The translations under genes were made by a program, and so were the position numbers. Source: Novosphingobium sp. CF614 (GTDB taxonomy: Bacteria; Pseudomonadota; Alphaproteobacteria; Sphingomonadales; Sphingomonadaceae). From it: 64,000 bases of DNA. Position 1 is the stretch's first letter. Every line of letters starts with the position of its first letter. The stretch lies in the NCBI RefSeq assembly GCF_900113255.1, contig NZ_FOOR01000009.1, positions 78,288 to 142,287 of the forward strand, given 5' to 3'. This document shows positions 41,548 through 51,627 of the stretch, piece after piece. The notes under the pieces are model-generated. The model was not told where the DNA came from. It saw only the letters and a program-made list of their open reading frames with translations, and ran no database searches.

Positions 41548-42528
41548 ATGGCGGTCTATACCCGGCTCGGCGCGGAAGAGATGGCCGCGATCATGACGGC
41601 CTTCGACGTCGGCACCCTGGTTTCAGCCAAGGGGATCGCGGAAGGCGTCTCCAACAGCAACTGGCTGATCGAAACCCAGCGCGCGCAAGGCCCCGCCCGG
41701 CGCTTCATCCTCACCGTGTACGAAAGCCGGACCGATACCGCGGACCTGCCGTTCTTCCTCGACCTGCTCGACCATCTCGCCGCGCGCGACTGCCCGGTTC
41801 CACGCACCATGCATGACCGTGAAGGGGCCAGCCATCGCTTTCACCAGGGAAAGGCGCTGGCGCTGATCGAGTTCCTTCCGGGGGTTTCCGTCTCCGACCC
41901 CACTCCCGCGCAGGCCCGCGCGGTGGGTGCGGCCTTGGCGCAGGTCCATCTTGCCGCCGCCGATTTCGGCAGCGAGCGCGCCAACTCGATGGGCCCCGCC
42001 GCGTGGCGGCAACTGCTCGGCGATTGCGGGCGCGAGGGGCTCGAATCGATCCACCCGGAACTGGCGCGGATCGTCGATCGCGAACTGGCGGTGCTTGCCG
42101 CGCGCTGGCCCGCCGACCTGCCGCGCGGCGTTATCCATGCCGACCTGTTCCCGGACAACGTGCTGATGCTGGGCGACAAAGTCACCGGCCTTATCGACTT
42201 CTACTTCGCCTGCACCGACATCACCGCCTACGATGTCGCCGTGACGCATGCCGCCTGGTGCTTCAGCGCCGATGGCACGCGCTTCATGCCGGCACTCTCC
42301 GCCGCGCTGATCGAGGGATACGAAGGCGTGCGTCCGCTCGCCCCGGCGGAACGCGCCGCCCTGCCCCTGCTCGCGCGGGGCGCGGCCATGCGCTTCCTCG
42401 CCACCCGTGCCTACGACTGGCTGAACACGCCGGACGATGCCCTGGTCACGCCCAAGGACCCGATGGCCTTCGCACGCCGGCTGGAGTTCTATGCCGATCG
42501 GGCCAACGCAGGTATCTTCCCGGCATGA
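41548..42528 (+). CDS. thrB: Homoserine kinase (APH-fold type)
   Basis: Protein of 326 aa with the aminoglycoside-phosphotransferase fold rather than [14 protein letters not shown], catalytic [14 protein letters not shown] (HxDxxxxN) and metal-binding [11 protein letters not shown]. This is the alphaproteobacterial ThrB type. It phosphorylates homoserine in threonine synthesis. Its TGA overlaps rnhA (ATGA). Confidence 0.94.
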   Translation: MAVYTRLGAEEMAAIMTAFDVGTLVSAKGIAEGVSNSNWLIETQRAQGPARRFILTVYESRTDTADLPFFLDLLDHLAARDCPVPRTMHDREGASHRFHQGKALALIEFLPGVSVSDPTPAQARAVGAALAQVHLAAADFGSERANSMGPAAWRQLLGDCGREGLESIHPELARIVDRELAVLAARWPADLPRGVIHADLFPDNVLMLGDKVTGLIDFYFACTDITAYDVAVTHAAWCFSADGTRFMPALSAALIEGYEGVRPLAPAERAALPLLARGAAMRFLATRAYDWLNTPDDALVTPKDPMAFARRLEFYADRANAGIFPA

Positions 42529-42962
42529 AAAAAGTCGACGTATTCACCGATGGTGCGTGCAAGGGCAACCCCGGCCCCGGCGGCTGGGGCGCGCTGCTGC
42601 GCATGGGACCGCACGAAAAGGAACTGTCGGGCGGCGATCCCGAGACGACCAACAACCGCATGGAGATGACTGCCGTCATCAAGGCGCTCAATGCCCTGAC
42701 CGAACCATGCGAAGTCACGCTCCACACCGATAGCCGCTATGTGATCGACGGGATCACCAAGTGGGTCCACGGCTGGAAGAAGAAAGGCTGGATCAACGCC
42801 AGCAAGCAACCCGTGCGCAACGCCGACCTATGGCATGATCTGATCGAGGCCGAACTGCGCCACAAGGTGCATTGGCAATGGGTGCGCGGCCACAACGGCC
42901 ACATCGAGAACGAGCGGGTCGACAAACTCGCCAGCGACGCGGCGCTTGCGGCGGGGAAATAG
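42525..42962 (+). CDS. rnhA: Ribonuclease HI
   Basis: Protein of 145 aa. The DEDD catalytic set is visible: [41 protein letters not shown] and [13 protein letters not shown], with the basic protrusion helix [11 protein letters not shown]. It removes RNA from RNA-DNA hybrids. It is coupled to thrB. Confidence 0.98.
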   Translation: MKKVDVFTDGACKGNPGPGGWGALLRMGPHEKELSGGDPETTNNRMEMTAVIKALNALTEPCEVTLHTDSRYVIDGITKWVHGWKKKGWINASKQPVRNADLWHDLIEAELRHKVHWQWVRGHNGHIENERVDKLASDAALAAGK

Positions 42963-42964
42963 CG

Positions 42965-43044
42965 CTGATCGCGACTCTTCTTCCCTCCCCTCGTCATCGC
43001 GAAGTGGCACCGAACGCCTTGGCCGACCGCGTGTACCAATGACC
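42965..43044. repeat. Possible degenerate fragment of the MITE-like repeat
   Basis: CTGATCGCGACTCTTCTTCCCTCCCCTCGTCATCGCGAAG resembles the left part of the full copies (CATTGATCGGAACTCTTGTT...CGTCATTGCGAG). It lies in the short gap between rnhA and the convergent oxidoreductase gene. The match is partial. Confidence 0.35.
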
Positions 43045-43069
43045 ACGATAGCCGCCCCGCCCACCGTCC

Positions 43070-44155
43070 TCAGGAAAAGCGCGACGGCGAATACGGCTGC
43101 GGATCGACCGCGCCGCCCGGTTCGGCCAACAGCAGGCGCGCGGCAAGGTCGGCGGCGGCGGGAGCGGTCTGGATGCCGAAGCCGCCTTGCCCCGCGAACC
43201 AGAAGAACGCCGCATCCTGGGGCGCGAAGCCGTAGACCGGCAGCCGGTCGGGCGTGAATGACCTGAGGCCCGCCCAGCGGTGCTCCAGGCGCTCGATCCG
43301 CCAGTCGACCACGTGCTCGAAGCGGTCGATGGCGATGGCGATGTCGATCTCCTCGGCTGCGGCATCGCAGGCCGCGCTCGGCGTCTCGTCGTGCGGGCTC
43401 AGCCAGAGACGGCCGCTCTCCGGCTTGAAGTAGAAGCTTTCGGATATGTCGAGCACCAGCGGCAGGTCGGCGGGCACGGCGGCGGAGACGGCGAGCTGGA
43501 CCACGGTGCGGCGGTAGGGCGTAATGCCGATCGGGCGAACGCCGGCGATGCGCGCCACCGCGTCGGCCCAGGCTCCGGCCGCATTGACGAGGATCCCGCA
43601 TTCGACACGGCGCCCGTCGGATAGTGCCAGCATCCAGCCCGCTGGGATCCGTTGGGCCCCGGCCAGCGCGGCACGGCACCACAGGTCGACACCGGTCCGC
43701 CGCCCCTGCGCCAGATAATGCTGGTGCAGGCCCGCCACGTCGATGTCGCAGCAGCTCGGCTCCAGCGCGCCGCAGCTCCAGCCTGGCCGCAAGCGCGGCA
43801 CGTGCCGCTCGATCCCCGCCCGGTCGAGCAGTTCGACCTCCACCCCGATATCGCGATATCGCGCGGCGAAATCCGCGACATCGGCCTCCTGTCCCTCGCG
43901 CCCAAGGGTCAGAGCCGCGCGCGGTGCCAGCACGCCGAGTTCGCGCAGCATCGGACCGGAGGCCGTGGTCAAGGGCTGCACGCCTGGCCCGCCGTAGCTC
44001 TCCGTCCAGAACGCGGCGGAGCGGCCGGTGCTGTGGTAGCCGGGGCGGTCCTCCGCTTCGATCACTAGGATCCGCGCCCGTCCTCCCAGCGCGGCGCCAA
44101 GCGAAGCGCCCGCCATCCCGGCGCCGACCACGACGATGTCATACCGCTGCTCCAT
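43070..44155 (-). CDS. FAD-dependent oxidoreductase (DAO family)
   Basis: Protein of 361 aa. The dinucleotide-binding motif VVVGAGMAGASLGAAL, the DAO-type GYHSTGRSAAFW and the C-terminal GFAPQDAAFFWFAGQGGFGIQ are present. It resembles D-amino-acid dehydrogenase/glycine-oxidase-like proteins; the substrate is not deducible. It lies 5 bp upstream of nothing on its strand; the next gene, a hydrolase, precedes it with a 5-bp gap, so the two form an operon. Confidence 0.85.
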   Translation of the reverse strand: MEQRYDIVVVGAGMAGASLGAALGGRARILVIEAEDRPGYHSTGRSAAFWTESYGGPGVQPLTTASGPMLRELGVLAPRAALTLGREGQEADVADFAARYRDIGVEVELLDRAGIERHVPRLRPGWSCGALEPSCCDIDVAGLHQHYLAQGRRTGVDLWCRAALAGAQRIPAGWMLALSDGRRVECGILVNAAGAWADAVARIAGVRPIGITPYRRTVVQLAVSAAVPADLPLVLDISESFYFKPESGRLWLSPHDETPSAACDAAAEEIDIAIAIDRFEHVVDWRIERLEHRWAGLRSFTPDRLPVYGFAPQDAAFFWFAGQGGFGIQTAPAAADLAARLLLAEPGGAVDPQPYSPSRFS

Positions 44156-44160
44156 CGCGG

Positions 44161-45135
44161 TCAGCCCCTAGCCGGTGCCACGCGATTCAGGAACTCCCTG
44201 ATGGAGTCCATCGCCCGATCACGCACGGGATCGGCCTCGCGCAGGATCTCGTGGCGGCATTCCTTGCCGAAGACAACGAGCTCCCCCTTGGGCAGGCGCG
44301 CGGCGGCGCGGCGGATCGCCGGCCAGGAGACGAGGCCGTCGGCCCGCGTCGCCAGCAGCAGCACCGGCATATCGACGGCTTCGAGCAGTCCCGGCTCTTC
44401 CAGCAGCCGGATCGAGGCCAGCGCGCGCTCTATCCAGCCCCAGCTCGCCGGGCCCATCCGGATCGCCGGGCGTTGGCGGCGCCACCACTCCTCATCTTCG
44501 TAGCGTGACTGGTCATGCGTCAGCAGCAGGTTGCGGGCGTGCGGAACGAGCGCGGGCTTTTCGCTTCCTTTCCAGGCCGGGCGACGCGGATCGCCGCGCC
44601 TGGCGATGGCCCTGGCCACGCGATGGAGCAAGCCGCTCGGCAACCAGGACGGGTGAAGACCAAGCATCGGTGCCGAAAGCACCAGCGCGTCGGGTCGCAC
44701 TTTGCCTTGCGCCACCGCGCGCAGCGCGATGTGCCCGCCCATCGAATGCGCCACGGCTACGTGCGGGCCCGAGGTCCGTGCCGCGCAGTCGGCCCAGAGC
44801 GCGGCATAGTCGTTGGCCCAGGTGGCGAAATCATCGATGTGCCCGGTCAGGGCATCGCGTCCGAGCCGGCCGCTATAGGCCTGCCCGCGCCAATCGGCGG
44901 CCGTGACCCACCAGCCTTCGTCATGCCATTCGTCAAACGTTTCCAGCCATTTTTCATAAGCATCGCCGCGCCCCGGCATGAACAGCAGCGAGCCGCGCCG
45001 CGCATCGCCGGGCGCCGGCAAGTCGATCCGCCGCACGCCGTACCCGCCGGGCGCATGCCAGGTCTCCTCCCGCGCACCGGCGGGGATCTGCCGGCGCACG
45101 GCAAGGCGCGGCTGGCTGAAGACGGGAAGTGTCAC
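44161..45135 (-). CDS. Alpha/beta hydrolase (lysophospholipase-like)
   Basis: About 324 aa from GTG 45135 (VTLPVFSQPRLAV); an upstream GTG at 45204 is possible but has no clear SD. The nucleophile elbow is AVAHSMGGHIAL, the oxyanion region is LLFMPGRGDAYEKW, and the late Asp and His lie in LLLATRADGLVSW and GKECRHEIL. It fits PldB/monoacylglycerol-lipase-like serine hydrolases. It ends 5 bp before the FAD oxidoreductase and is divergent from the Tad locus. Confidence 0.8.
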   Translation of the reverse strand: MTLPVFSQPRLAVRRQIPAGAREETWHAPGGYGVRRIDLPAPGDARRGSLLFMPGRGDAYEKWLETFDEWHDEGWWVTAADWRGQAYSGRLGRDALTGHIDDFATWANDYAALWADCAARTSGPHVAVAHSMGGHIALRAVAQGKVRPDALVLSAPMLGLHPSWLPSGLLHRVARAIARRGDPRRPAWKGSEKPALVPHARNLLLTHDQSRYEDEEWWRRQRPAIRMGPASWGWIERALASIRLLEEPGLLEAVDMPVLLLATRADGLVSWPAIRRAAARLPKGELVVFGKECRHEILREADPVRDRAMDSIREFLNRVAPARG

Positions 45136-45239
45136 TTGGCTAATTCCGTGCTCAGCCGGCTGGTTACTGCTTGGCCATTGGTTACTGTTTGGTAAGCGAT
45201 ACACTGTAGAGCGAAGCCCCGTTCAGGGGGGACAAACGC

Positions 45240-45950
45240 ATGTCGGGCGGCTTATTTTCGTACGCACTGCTGGCGGCATTGGCAACCGCCCTGCTGACCG
45301 CCGCCTTCACGGACTTGCGCCGCCGCGAGATAGATAACTGGCTTAACGCCGCGATCGCGCTGGCTGCCCCCATGTGGTGGCTGGCGATGGGCTTCGGCTG
45401 GCTCGACATCGGCTTTCAGCTGGCATTGGCGGGCGGCACTTTCGCGTTCGCCTGCGCGCTTTTCGCGGCAGGTCAGATGGGCGGCGGAGACGTCAAGCTG
45501 CTGACCGCGCTGGCGCTGTGGTTCACACCCGTCAGCTTCCTGCAACTAATCGTACTCATGGCCGTGATCGGCGGCGGCGCCTCGGTCGCCATGGCCTTGC
45601 TGAACATGAAGCGCGTTCCCGGTGAAACGCTGCGCGATGCGTTGGCCGCCGTGGTGGCGCTGGCCTGGGTCTGGGGCTCCTGCGCGGTGATCTTCGCCCT
45701 GGTGACACGCCGCCCGCTGATCGACGGAGGGACGGTGGAAACCATCTTGGCGGTGCTGCCGCGGATCTGGGCCCTGGCCCTCGCCGCGCTTGCTGTGGCC
45801 GCGATCCTCACCCTGGGGCTCTTCCATATCTACCGGCGCCAGAAATCGCGGCTGCCGATACCCTATGGCATCGCGATCGCCGCCGCCGGCCTGTGGGTTC
45901 TGGGCGAACAGGCGCTCTCGGCCGCCCGTTCCGCCACGCAAACGGGGTGA
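45240..45950 (+). CDS. cpaA: Prepilin peptidase CpaA/TadV
   Basis: Protein of 236 aa with GGGGGG upstream of ATG 45240. The aspartyl protease motifs are TAAFTDLRRREIDNWL and GQMGGGDVKLLTAL (G-x-G-D). Six or so membrane segments. It is longer than minimal CpaA, with an extra C-terminal membrane portion. It would cleave Flp prepilins, but no pilin gene is in the window. Confidence 0.9.
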   Translation: MSGGLFSYALLAALATALLTAAFTDLRRREIDNWLNAAIALAAPMWWLAMGFGWLDIGFQLALAGGTFAFACALFAAGQMGGGDVKLLTALALWFTPVSFLQLIVLMAVIGGGASVAMALLNMKRVPGETLRDALAAVVALAWVWGSCAVIFALVTRRPLIDGGTVETILAVLPRIWALALAALAVAAILTLGLFHIYRRQKSRLPIPYGIAIAAAGLWVLGEQALSAARSATQTG

Positions 45951-46019
45951 ACTTGATCTTAACCAATTTGCCCGATGTTAGGCGAATAAATCGGGGATAT
46001 GCAGGGGGCTTACCGAGCC

Positions 46020-47036
46020 ATGGATAAGAAGAAGCTGGTGCTGCTGCTGGTTGCGCTGCTGATCGCGGCGGGCACGGCATTTGCCGCGCGATCGCTGTTT
46101 ACCGGAACCTCCGCGCCCCAGGCGGAAGCCGTGCCGGCCCAGCCCAGGGGCCCCAAGGTCCTTGTCGCGCAGCGGGCGTTGCAGGTCGGCACCATCATCA
46201 CCGCCGATGCCGTCTCTTTCCAGGACTGGCCCCAGGAACTGGTCAAGGACGCCTACTTCATCGACGGCGAAGCCGACATGAGCAAGCTGCTCGGCACCGT
46301 CGTGCGCTACCCGGTTACCGCCGGCCAGCCGCTGACCCAGGGCGCCCTCGTCGCGCCGGGCGATCGCGGCTTCCTCGCCGCCGCTCTCGGGCCCGGCATG
46401 CGCGCGGTCACGATCCCCGTTTCCGCCAAGACCGGCGTCGGCGGCTTCGTGTTCCCGGGCGACCGCGTCGACCTGGTCCTGACCCAGCAAGTCACGGGCG
46501 AAGGCCAGGCACTGCGCACCGCCGAGACGATCCTGCGCAACATGCGCGTGCTCGCCACCGACCAGGCCACCGACAACGAAGTGGTCGACGGCAAGACCGT
46601 GGTCCGCGCCTTCCGCACCGTCACTCTCGAAGTCACCCCGCGTATCGCCGAGAAGGTCGCGGTCGCGCAGGAGATAGGCGAGATCAGCCTTTCGCTGCGC
46701 TCGATCGCGGACAATCAGGGCGAGTTCGATCGCATCCTGGCCAACGGCGACGTCAAAGTCCCCGAAGGTGCCTCCAAGCAGCAGGAAGAGCAGCTGATGC
46801 GCCAGGCGATGGACAAGCCGATCGAGGGCAACACCACTTACGTGACCGGCGGCGACGTCTCGCGCTTCCAGCGTTCCAGCCGCCCGGCCACGCCCGGCGA
46901 CGGTCCGCCGCGCGGGGCCATGGCAGCAGCCTTTCCGCAAGGCGCTTCCGGCCCGAGCCAGCCGATCCGCACCGGCCCGGTGGTACGGGTGACCCGGGGC
47001 AAGGAAACCACCGAACAAGTCGTGGGGAAAAAGTGA
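46020..47036 (+). CDS. cpaB: Tad pilus assembly protein CpaB/RcpC
   Basis: About 338 aa from ATG 46020 (MDKKKLVLLL). A signal/anchor segment precedes a SAF/RcpC domain (KVLVAQRALQVGTIITADAVSFQDWP, YPVTAGQPLTQGALV, GVGGFVFPGDRVDLVLTQ). It is a periplasmic component thought to work with the secretin CpaC, which follows with overlap. Confidence 0.92.
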   Translation: MDKKKLVLLLVALLIAAGTAFAARSLFTGTSAPQAEAVPAQPRGPKVLVAQRALQVGTIITADAVSFQDWPQELVKDAYFIDGEADMSKLLGTVVRYPVTAGQPLTQGALVAPGDRGFLAAALGPGMRAVTIPVSAKTGVGGFVFPGDRVDLVLTQQVTGEGQALRTAETILRNMRVLATDQATDNEVVDGKTVVRAFRTVTLEVTPRIAEKVAVAQEIGEISLSLRSIADNQGEFDRILANGDVKVPEGASKQQEEQLMRQAMDKPIEGNTTYVTGGDVSRFQRSSRPATPGDGPPRGAMAAAFPQGASGPSQPIRTGPVVRVTRGKETTEQVVGKK

Positions 47037-47098
47037 TGGCCCTCGGCAACGCCAAAACCCTCCCCGCCACCCGTTTCAACGCCTTTGGGGGCACCGCT

Positions 47099-48613
47099 AT
47101 GAAACCGCGTCTTCTCAAGGCCGTGCTGACCGCCGCCGGTCTATTATCGCCGCTGGCGATGACGAACCCGGCCGCCGCGCAGTCGGTCGTTCGTCCGGCG
47201 CAAAGCATCGACCTGTCGATCGGCAACGGCCAGCTGGTCAACGTGCCCGGGACGATGACCGACGTCTTCGTCGCCAATGACCAGGTCGCCGACGTTCAGG
47301 TGAAGTCCGCGCGCCAGTTCTACGTTTTCGGCAAAGCCGGCGGCACCACGACCGTCTATGCCAGCGATGCGAAAGGTGCCGTCGTCTGGTCAGGAACGAT
47401 CCGCGTCGGCTCGAACCTCGACAGCGTCGATTCGATGCTGCGCCTGGCGATGCCGGAAGCCAGGATCGGCGTTTCGACGATGGGTTCCGATACTTTCCTG
47501 CTGACCGGCACGGTCAAGACGCCGGAAGACGGCGCCGAAGCCGAACGCCTCGTGAAGGCATATGTCGGCGAAAAGGCGAACGTGATAAGCCGGCTGCACA
47601 TGGCGACGCCGCTGCAAGTCAACTTGCAGGTGCGCATCGCCGAAGTCAGCCGCTCACTGGTCAAATCGCTGAGCATCAACATCGCCTCGGCGGACACGAG
47701 CACAGGCGCGAAGTTCATCATCGGCCAAGGCCGCAGCTTCTATCCGCAATGGATCCCGGGCGCACCGCTCGGCACGGGCACCGAGGTGAGCGACGGTGTC
47801 TCCACGATCACGCCGATCACTACGGGCACGACGCTCGGTCTCGACACGAAGCTCCTCGGCATGAACCTGCTCGGCGCGCTTGACGCGGGCGAGACGGTCG
47901 GACTTGTCAGCACCTTGGCGCAGCCGAACCTCACCGCGCTATCGGGTGAGACCGCCGAGTTCCTGGCCGGCGGCGAATATCCGATCCCGGTCAGCCAGGG
48001 CCTGGGCTCGACTTCGATCGAGTACAAGAAGTACGGGGTAAGCCTCTCTTATACGCCCACGGTGCTGGCCAACGGCCGCATCTCGATGCGCGTGCGCCCC
48101 GAAGTCTCGGAGCTTTCGAGCCAGGGCTCGGTCAACCTCAACGGCTATGATGTGCCGGCGCTCACCGTACGGCGTACCGAGACGACGATCGAGCTCGGCT
48201 CCGGCCAGAGCTTCATGATCGCCGGCCTCCTGAGCAACAACACCCAGAACACCATCCAGAAGATGCCCGGCGCCGGCGACCTGCCGATCCTGGGCTCGCT
48301 GTTCCGCTCCACCAGCTACCGGCGCGGCGAGACCGAACTGGTCATCATCGTCACACCCTATCTCGTCAACCCGGTCAACGCCTCGCAGATCGCGCTGCCG
48401 ACCGACGGGTTCAATTCGCCCAACGAGTTGCAGCGTCTCCTCGGCAACATGGACAGCGACGGCGTCAGCGGCGCCAAGCGGCCCGAACCTGCGCAGGCCC
48501 CCTCGGCCAGCGACGGCCCCAGCATCGGCGCCGCCGATGCGCCGGCCAAGAACAAGCCCGCCAAACGGACCGCGGCCGACGACAGCGCCAAGCCCGGCTT
48601 CAGCCTGAAGTGA
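47099..48613 (+). CDS. cpaC: Tad pilus secretin CpaC/RcpA
   Basis: About 504 aa from ATG 47099 (MKPRLLKAVLTAAG), which begins a normal signal peptide ending at AAAQS; ATG 47036 would add 21 residues that make no signal sense. The N-terminal pilus/BON-type domain is followed by the secretin core (GETAEFLAGGEYPIPVSQ, VRPEVSELSSQGSV, RRTETTIELGSGQSFMIAGLL, ELVIIVTPYLVNP). The C-terminal 90 residues are Lys/Ala-rich and low complexity. It forms the outer-membrane pore. Confidence 0.94.
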   Translation: MKPRLLKAVLTAAGLLSPLAMTNPAAAQSVVRPAQSIDLSIGNGQLVNVPGTMTDVFVANDQVADVQVKSARQFYVFGKAGGTTTVYASDAKGAVVWSGTIRVGSNLDSVDSMLRLAMPEARIGVSTMGSDTFLLTGTVKTPEDGAEAERLVKAYVGEKANVISRLHMATPLQVNLQVRIAEVSRSLVKSLSINIASADTSTGAKFIIGQGRSFYPQWIPGAPLGTGTEVSDGVSTITPITTGTTLGLDTKLLGMNLLGALDAGETVGLVSTLAQPNLTALSGETAEFLAGGEYPIPVSQGLGSTSIEYKKYGVSLSYTPTVLANGRISMRVRPEVSELSSQGSVNLNGYDVPALTVRRTETTIELGSGQSFMIAGLLSNNTQNTIQKMPGAGDLPILGSLFRSTSYRRGETELVIIVTPYLVNPVNASQIALPTDGFNSPNELQRLLGNMDSDGVSGAKRPEPAQAPSASDGPSIGAADAPAKNKPAKRTAADDSAKPGFSLK

Positions 48614-48627
48614 GAAAGGTGAACACC

Positions 48628-49287
48628 ATGCGTTCTTTCAAACTGGCGCGCGCCGCCCGCATTGTCGTCCCCGCGCTCGCTCTCTCGCTGGGCTTGGCGC
48701 TGGCCGGCTGCGGCAGCATCCCCACCAACCGCTCGATGTATAGCGAACATCAGCCGGTGGTCGAAAAGGTCAATTACACGCTGGACGTCACGACCGGCGG
48801 CTCCGGGCTCGCCTATGGCGAACAGGGCCGGCTGGCCGGCTGGTTCAATGCCATGGGCCTCAAGTACGGCGACAAGGTCTATGTCGACGATCCGAGCGCC
48901 AGTCCGGCAACACGCAGCGCGGTCGAAGCGGTGGCCTCGCGCTATGGCCTCATGCTTGGCGACGAGGCGCCGCAGACCGCCGGATATGTAACCCCCGGCA
49001 CCGCGCGCGTGGTGATCGTGCGGAGCAAGGCTTCCGTCCCAGGGTGCCCGGATTGGTCGGCCAAGAGCGACTTCAATCCCAACAACGGGCTGTCCAGCAA
49101 CTACGGCTGCGCCACGAACAGCAATCTCGCGGCGATGATCGCCAATCCGGAGGATCTGCTGCGCGGCGCCGATACCACCGGCTCCACCGTGACGATGAGT
49201 TCGAGCAAGGCGATCGAGGCCTACCGCAAGGCCGAACCGACCGGCAACGGCAACACGGTCACCGAAACCGGCAGCAAGGGCAACTGA
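48628..49287 (+). CDS. cpaD: Tad pilus lipoprotein CpaD
   Basis: About 219 aa from ATG 48628 (GAAAGG 9 nt upstream). Lipoprotein signal LGLALAGC; the CpaD domain shows RSMYSEHQPVVEKVNYTLDV, GCPDWSAKSDFNPNNGLSSNYGCATNSNLAAMI and NPEDLL. It is thought to stabilise the secretin. Confidence 0.92.
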   Translation: MRSFKLARAARIVVPALALSLGLALAGCGSIPTNRSMYSEHQPVVEKVNYTLDVTTGGSGLAYGEQGRLAGWFNAMGLKYGDKVYVDDPSASPATRSAVEAVASRYGLMLGDEAPQTAGYVTPGTARVVIVRSKASVPGCPDWSAKSDFNPNNGLSSNYGCATNSNLAAMIANPEDLLRGADTTGSTVTMSSSKAIEAYRKAEPTGNGNTVTETGSKGN

Positions 49288-49289
49288 AC

Positions 49290-50567
49290 ATGAACGCACC
49301 CTGGAAATCCACCAGTGCGAACGGACGAGACCAGTTCGCCGCGTACTTGTGCGACGAGGCTTCGCTCGACGTGCTGCGCCCGGTTGCAATGGAACTGGGT
49401 TGGCAGCCCGAGAAGTGCAACAAGGGCGGCCTGCGCAACGCGGTCCAATCGCTTTCGATCACCGCCAGCCCGAACATCCTGATGGTCGACTTGTCCGAGA
49501 GCGGCGACCCGCTCAACGACATCAACGCCCTCGCCGAAGTCTGCGAGCCCGGCACGGTGGTGGTCGCCGTCGGCCAGGTCAACGACGTGCGCCTCTACCG
49601 CGACCTCATCGCCAGCGGCATTCACGATTACCTGCTCAAGCCGCTTTCACCCGTGCAGATCCGCGATACGCTGGCCCAGGCCCAAGCGGCGTTCTCGGCT
49701 CCCAAGCATCACGACACGAACGTGGCGAAGCCGCACATCTCGACGGCCGTGATCGGCACGCGCGGCGGCGTCGGCGCTTCCACGCTGGCGACTTCGCTTG
49801 CCTGGCTGTTCAGCGCCGACGACAAGCTGCCGACCGCGCTGCTCGATCTCGACATCCATTTCGGCACCGGCGCGCTGTGCCTGGACCTTGAGCCGGGCCG
49901 CGGCCTGACCGACGCGATCGAGAATCCCAGCCGCATCGACGGCCTGTTCATCGAGCGCGCGATGATCCGCGCGAACGACAATCTGGCGATCCTCTCGGCC
50001 GAGGCGCCGATCCATTCGCCGCTGCTGACCGATGGTGCGGCCTTCACGCAGCTCGAGGAGGAATTCCGCCAGGCCTTCGAGATGACCGTCATCGACATGC
50101 CGCGTAACATGCTCATCAACTTTCCGCAGTTGATCGCCGATGTGAACGTGGCGGTTCTGGTCACCGAGATGACGCTGGCTTCGGCGCGCGATACGATCCG
50201 CCTGATGTCCTGGCTCAAGGCCCATGCCCCGCAGGCCCGGGTGATCGTGGTCGCCAACAAGGTGCAACCCGCCCTTGCGGAGATCAGCAAGAGCGACTTC
50301 GAGGCATCGATCGAGGCCAAGATCCAGCTTTCGATCCCCTACGACATCAAGGCAGCCTCGATGGCGGCCAAGCTGGGCCAGACTTTCGCCGACGCCAACC
50401 GCTCCACCAAGGCGGGCGCGGCCATCCGCGACCTGTCGCGCATGATCCTCGACCATGGCAACGCCGGGCGTGAGGCACCGAACGCGAAGAAATCGCTGCT
50501 GGGCAAGCTCGACCTCAAGTCGATGATGCCCAAGGGCGGCAGGAAAGCGGAAGCGGCGGCACGGTAA
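49290..50567 (+). CDS. cpaE: Tad pilus assembly ATPase-like protein CpaE/TadZ
   Basis: Protein of 425 aa. The N-terminal half is a receiver-like domain (NILMVDLSESGDPL, GIHDYLLKPLSP). The C-terminal half is a MinD/ParA-like domain with a deviant Walker A (GTRGGVGASTLATSLAW) and a switch region TALLDLDIHFGT. CpaE places the Tad machine at the pole. It is 3 bp from cpaD. The cpaF secretion ATPase normally follows but is absent. Confidence 0.93.
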   Translation: MNAPWKSTSANGRDQFAAYLCDEASLDVLRPVAMELGWQPEKCNKGGLRNAVQSLSITASPNILMVDLSESGDPLNDINALAEVCEPGTVVVAVGQVNDVRLYRDLIASGIHDYLLKPLSPVQIRDTLAQAQAAFSAPKHHDTNVAKPHISTAVIGTRGGVGASTLATSLAWLFSADDKLPTALLDLDIHFGTGALCLDLEPGRGLTDAIENPSRIDGLFIERAMIRANDNLAILSAEAPIHSPLLTDGAAFTQLEEEFRQAFEMTVIDMPRNMLINFPQLIADVNVAVLVTEMTLASARDTIRLMSWLKAHAPQARVIVVANKVQPALAEISKSDFEASIEAKIQLSIPYDIKAASMAAKLGQTFADANRSTKAGAAIRDLSRMILDHGNAGREAPNAKKSLLGKLDLKSMMPKGGRKAEAAAR

Positions 50568-50636
50568 CGCGCACGGGGCCGTCGCGGTCCCAACGCGGGG
50601 GCGTGATACGCCATGACGTAAAGGCACGGGACGCAG

Positions 50637-51608
50637 ATGAACATTCTTCAGCTGATGCTGGTGGCGGCGGGCTTGATGAGCGTCATGGCGCTCATCTGGA
50701 TGGCCTTTTCCGGCCCTTCCCCCGCCAAGGAATCCGCGCGTCGGCTAAGTGCCGTCCGCTTCCGGCACTCGGAGAACACCAAGGATCGCGTCGAGGCGCA
50801 GATGCGCAAGGCGGTTGCCGCACGCAAGCCCAAGATCCACAAGATCGCCGGTTCCGGTTCGCGCATAGACGCGCTGGCACTGCGCCTGCATCGGTCGGGA
50901 AAGCCCTGGACCATCACGCAGTATTTCTATGCCTCGCTGGGTCTCGCCGCCTTCGTCGCCGCGATCATCTATCTCAAGTCCGGCGCCCCGTTTCTCGCCC
51001 TGGCGATCGGCCTCGCCGTGGGTGCCGGCGTTCCGCACATGGCGGTGAACCACCTCATCAATCGGCGGAACAACGCCTTCACGGTAAAGTTCGCGGACGC
51101 CATCGACCTGCTCGTCCGCGGCCTGCGTTCGGGTCTCCCGGTGACCGAGACGCTCGGCGTCGTCGCCCATGAAGTCCCGGGGCCGGTCGGCGAGGAATTC
51201 AAGCTCGTCACCGATCGCATCAAGGTGGGCAAGACCATGGAGGACGCCCTCCAGGAAACCGCCGATCGCCTGGCCATGCCCGAGTTCAACTTCTTCTGCA
51301 TCACGCTCGCCATCCAGCGCGAAACCGGCGGCAACCTCGCCGAAACGCTGGCGAACTTGGGCGACGTGCTGCGCAAGCGCGCGCAGATGAAGCTCAAGAT
51401 CCGCGCGATGAGTTCGGAATCGAAGGCCTCCGCCTACATCGTCGGCTCCCTGCCCTTCGTCGTCTTCGGCCTGATCTGGTGGGTCAGCCCGAATTACATC
51501 GGACAGTTCTTCACCGATCAGCGCCTGATCGTGGCGGGCCTTGGCGGCTTGGTCTGGATGGGCATCGGCGGCTTCATCATGGCCAAGATGGTCAGCTTCG
51601 AAATCTGA
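50637..51608 (+). CDS. tadB: Tad inner-membrane platform protein TadB
   Basis: Protein of 323 aa with three or so membrane segments and the T2SF domain (FADAIDLLVRGLRSGLPVTETL, AIQRETGGNLAETLANLGDVLRKR). It pairs with TadC in the platform. It begins 69 bp after cpaE; nothing in that gap resembles a cpaF remnant. Confidence 0.93.
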   Translation: MNILQLMLVAAGLMSVMALIWMAFSGPSPAKESARRLSAVRFRHSENTKDRVEAQMRKAVAARKPKIHKIAGSGSRIDALALRLHRSGKPWTITQYFYASLGLAAFVAAIIYLKSGAPFLALAIGLAVGAGVPHMAVNHLINRRNNAFTVKFADAIDLLVRGLRSGLPVTETLGVVAHEVPGPVGEEFKLVTDRIKVGKTMEDALQETADRLAMPEFNFFCITLAIQRETGGNLAETLANLGDVLRKRAQMKLKIRAMSSESKASAYIVGSLPFVVFGLIWWVSPNYIGQFFTDQRLIVAGLGGLVWMGIGGFIMAKMVSFEI

Positions 51609-51627
51609 TCGAGGGAACCAAGGCACC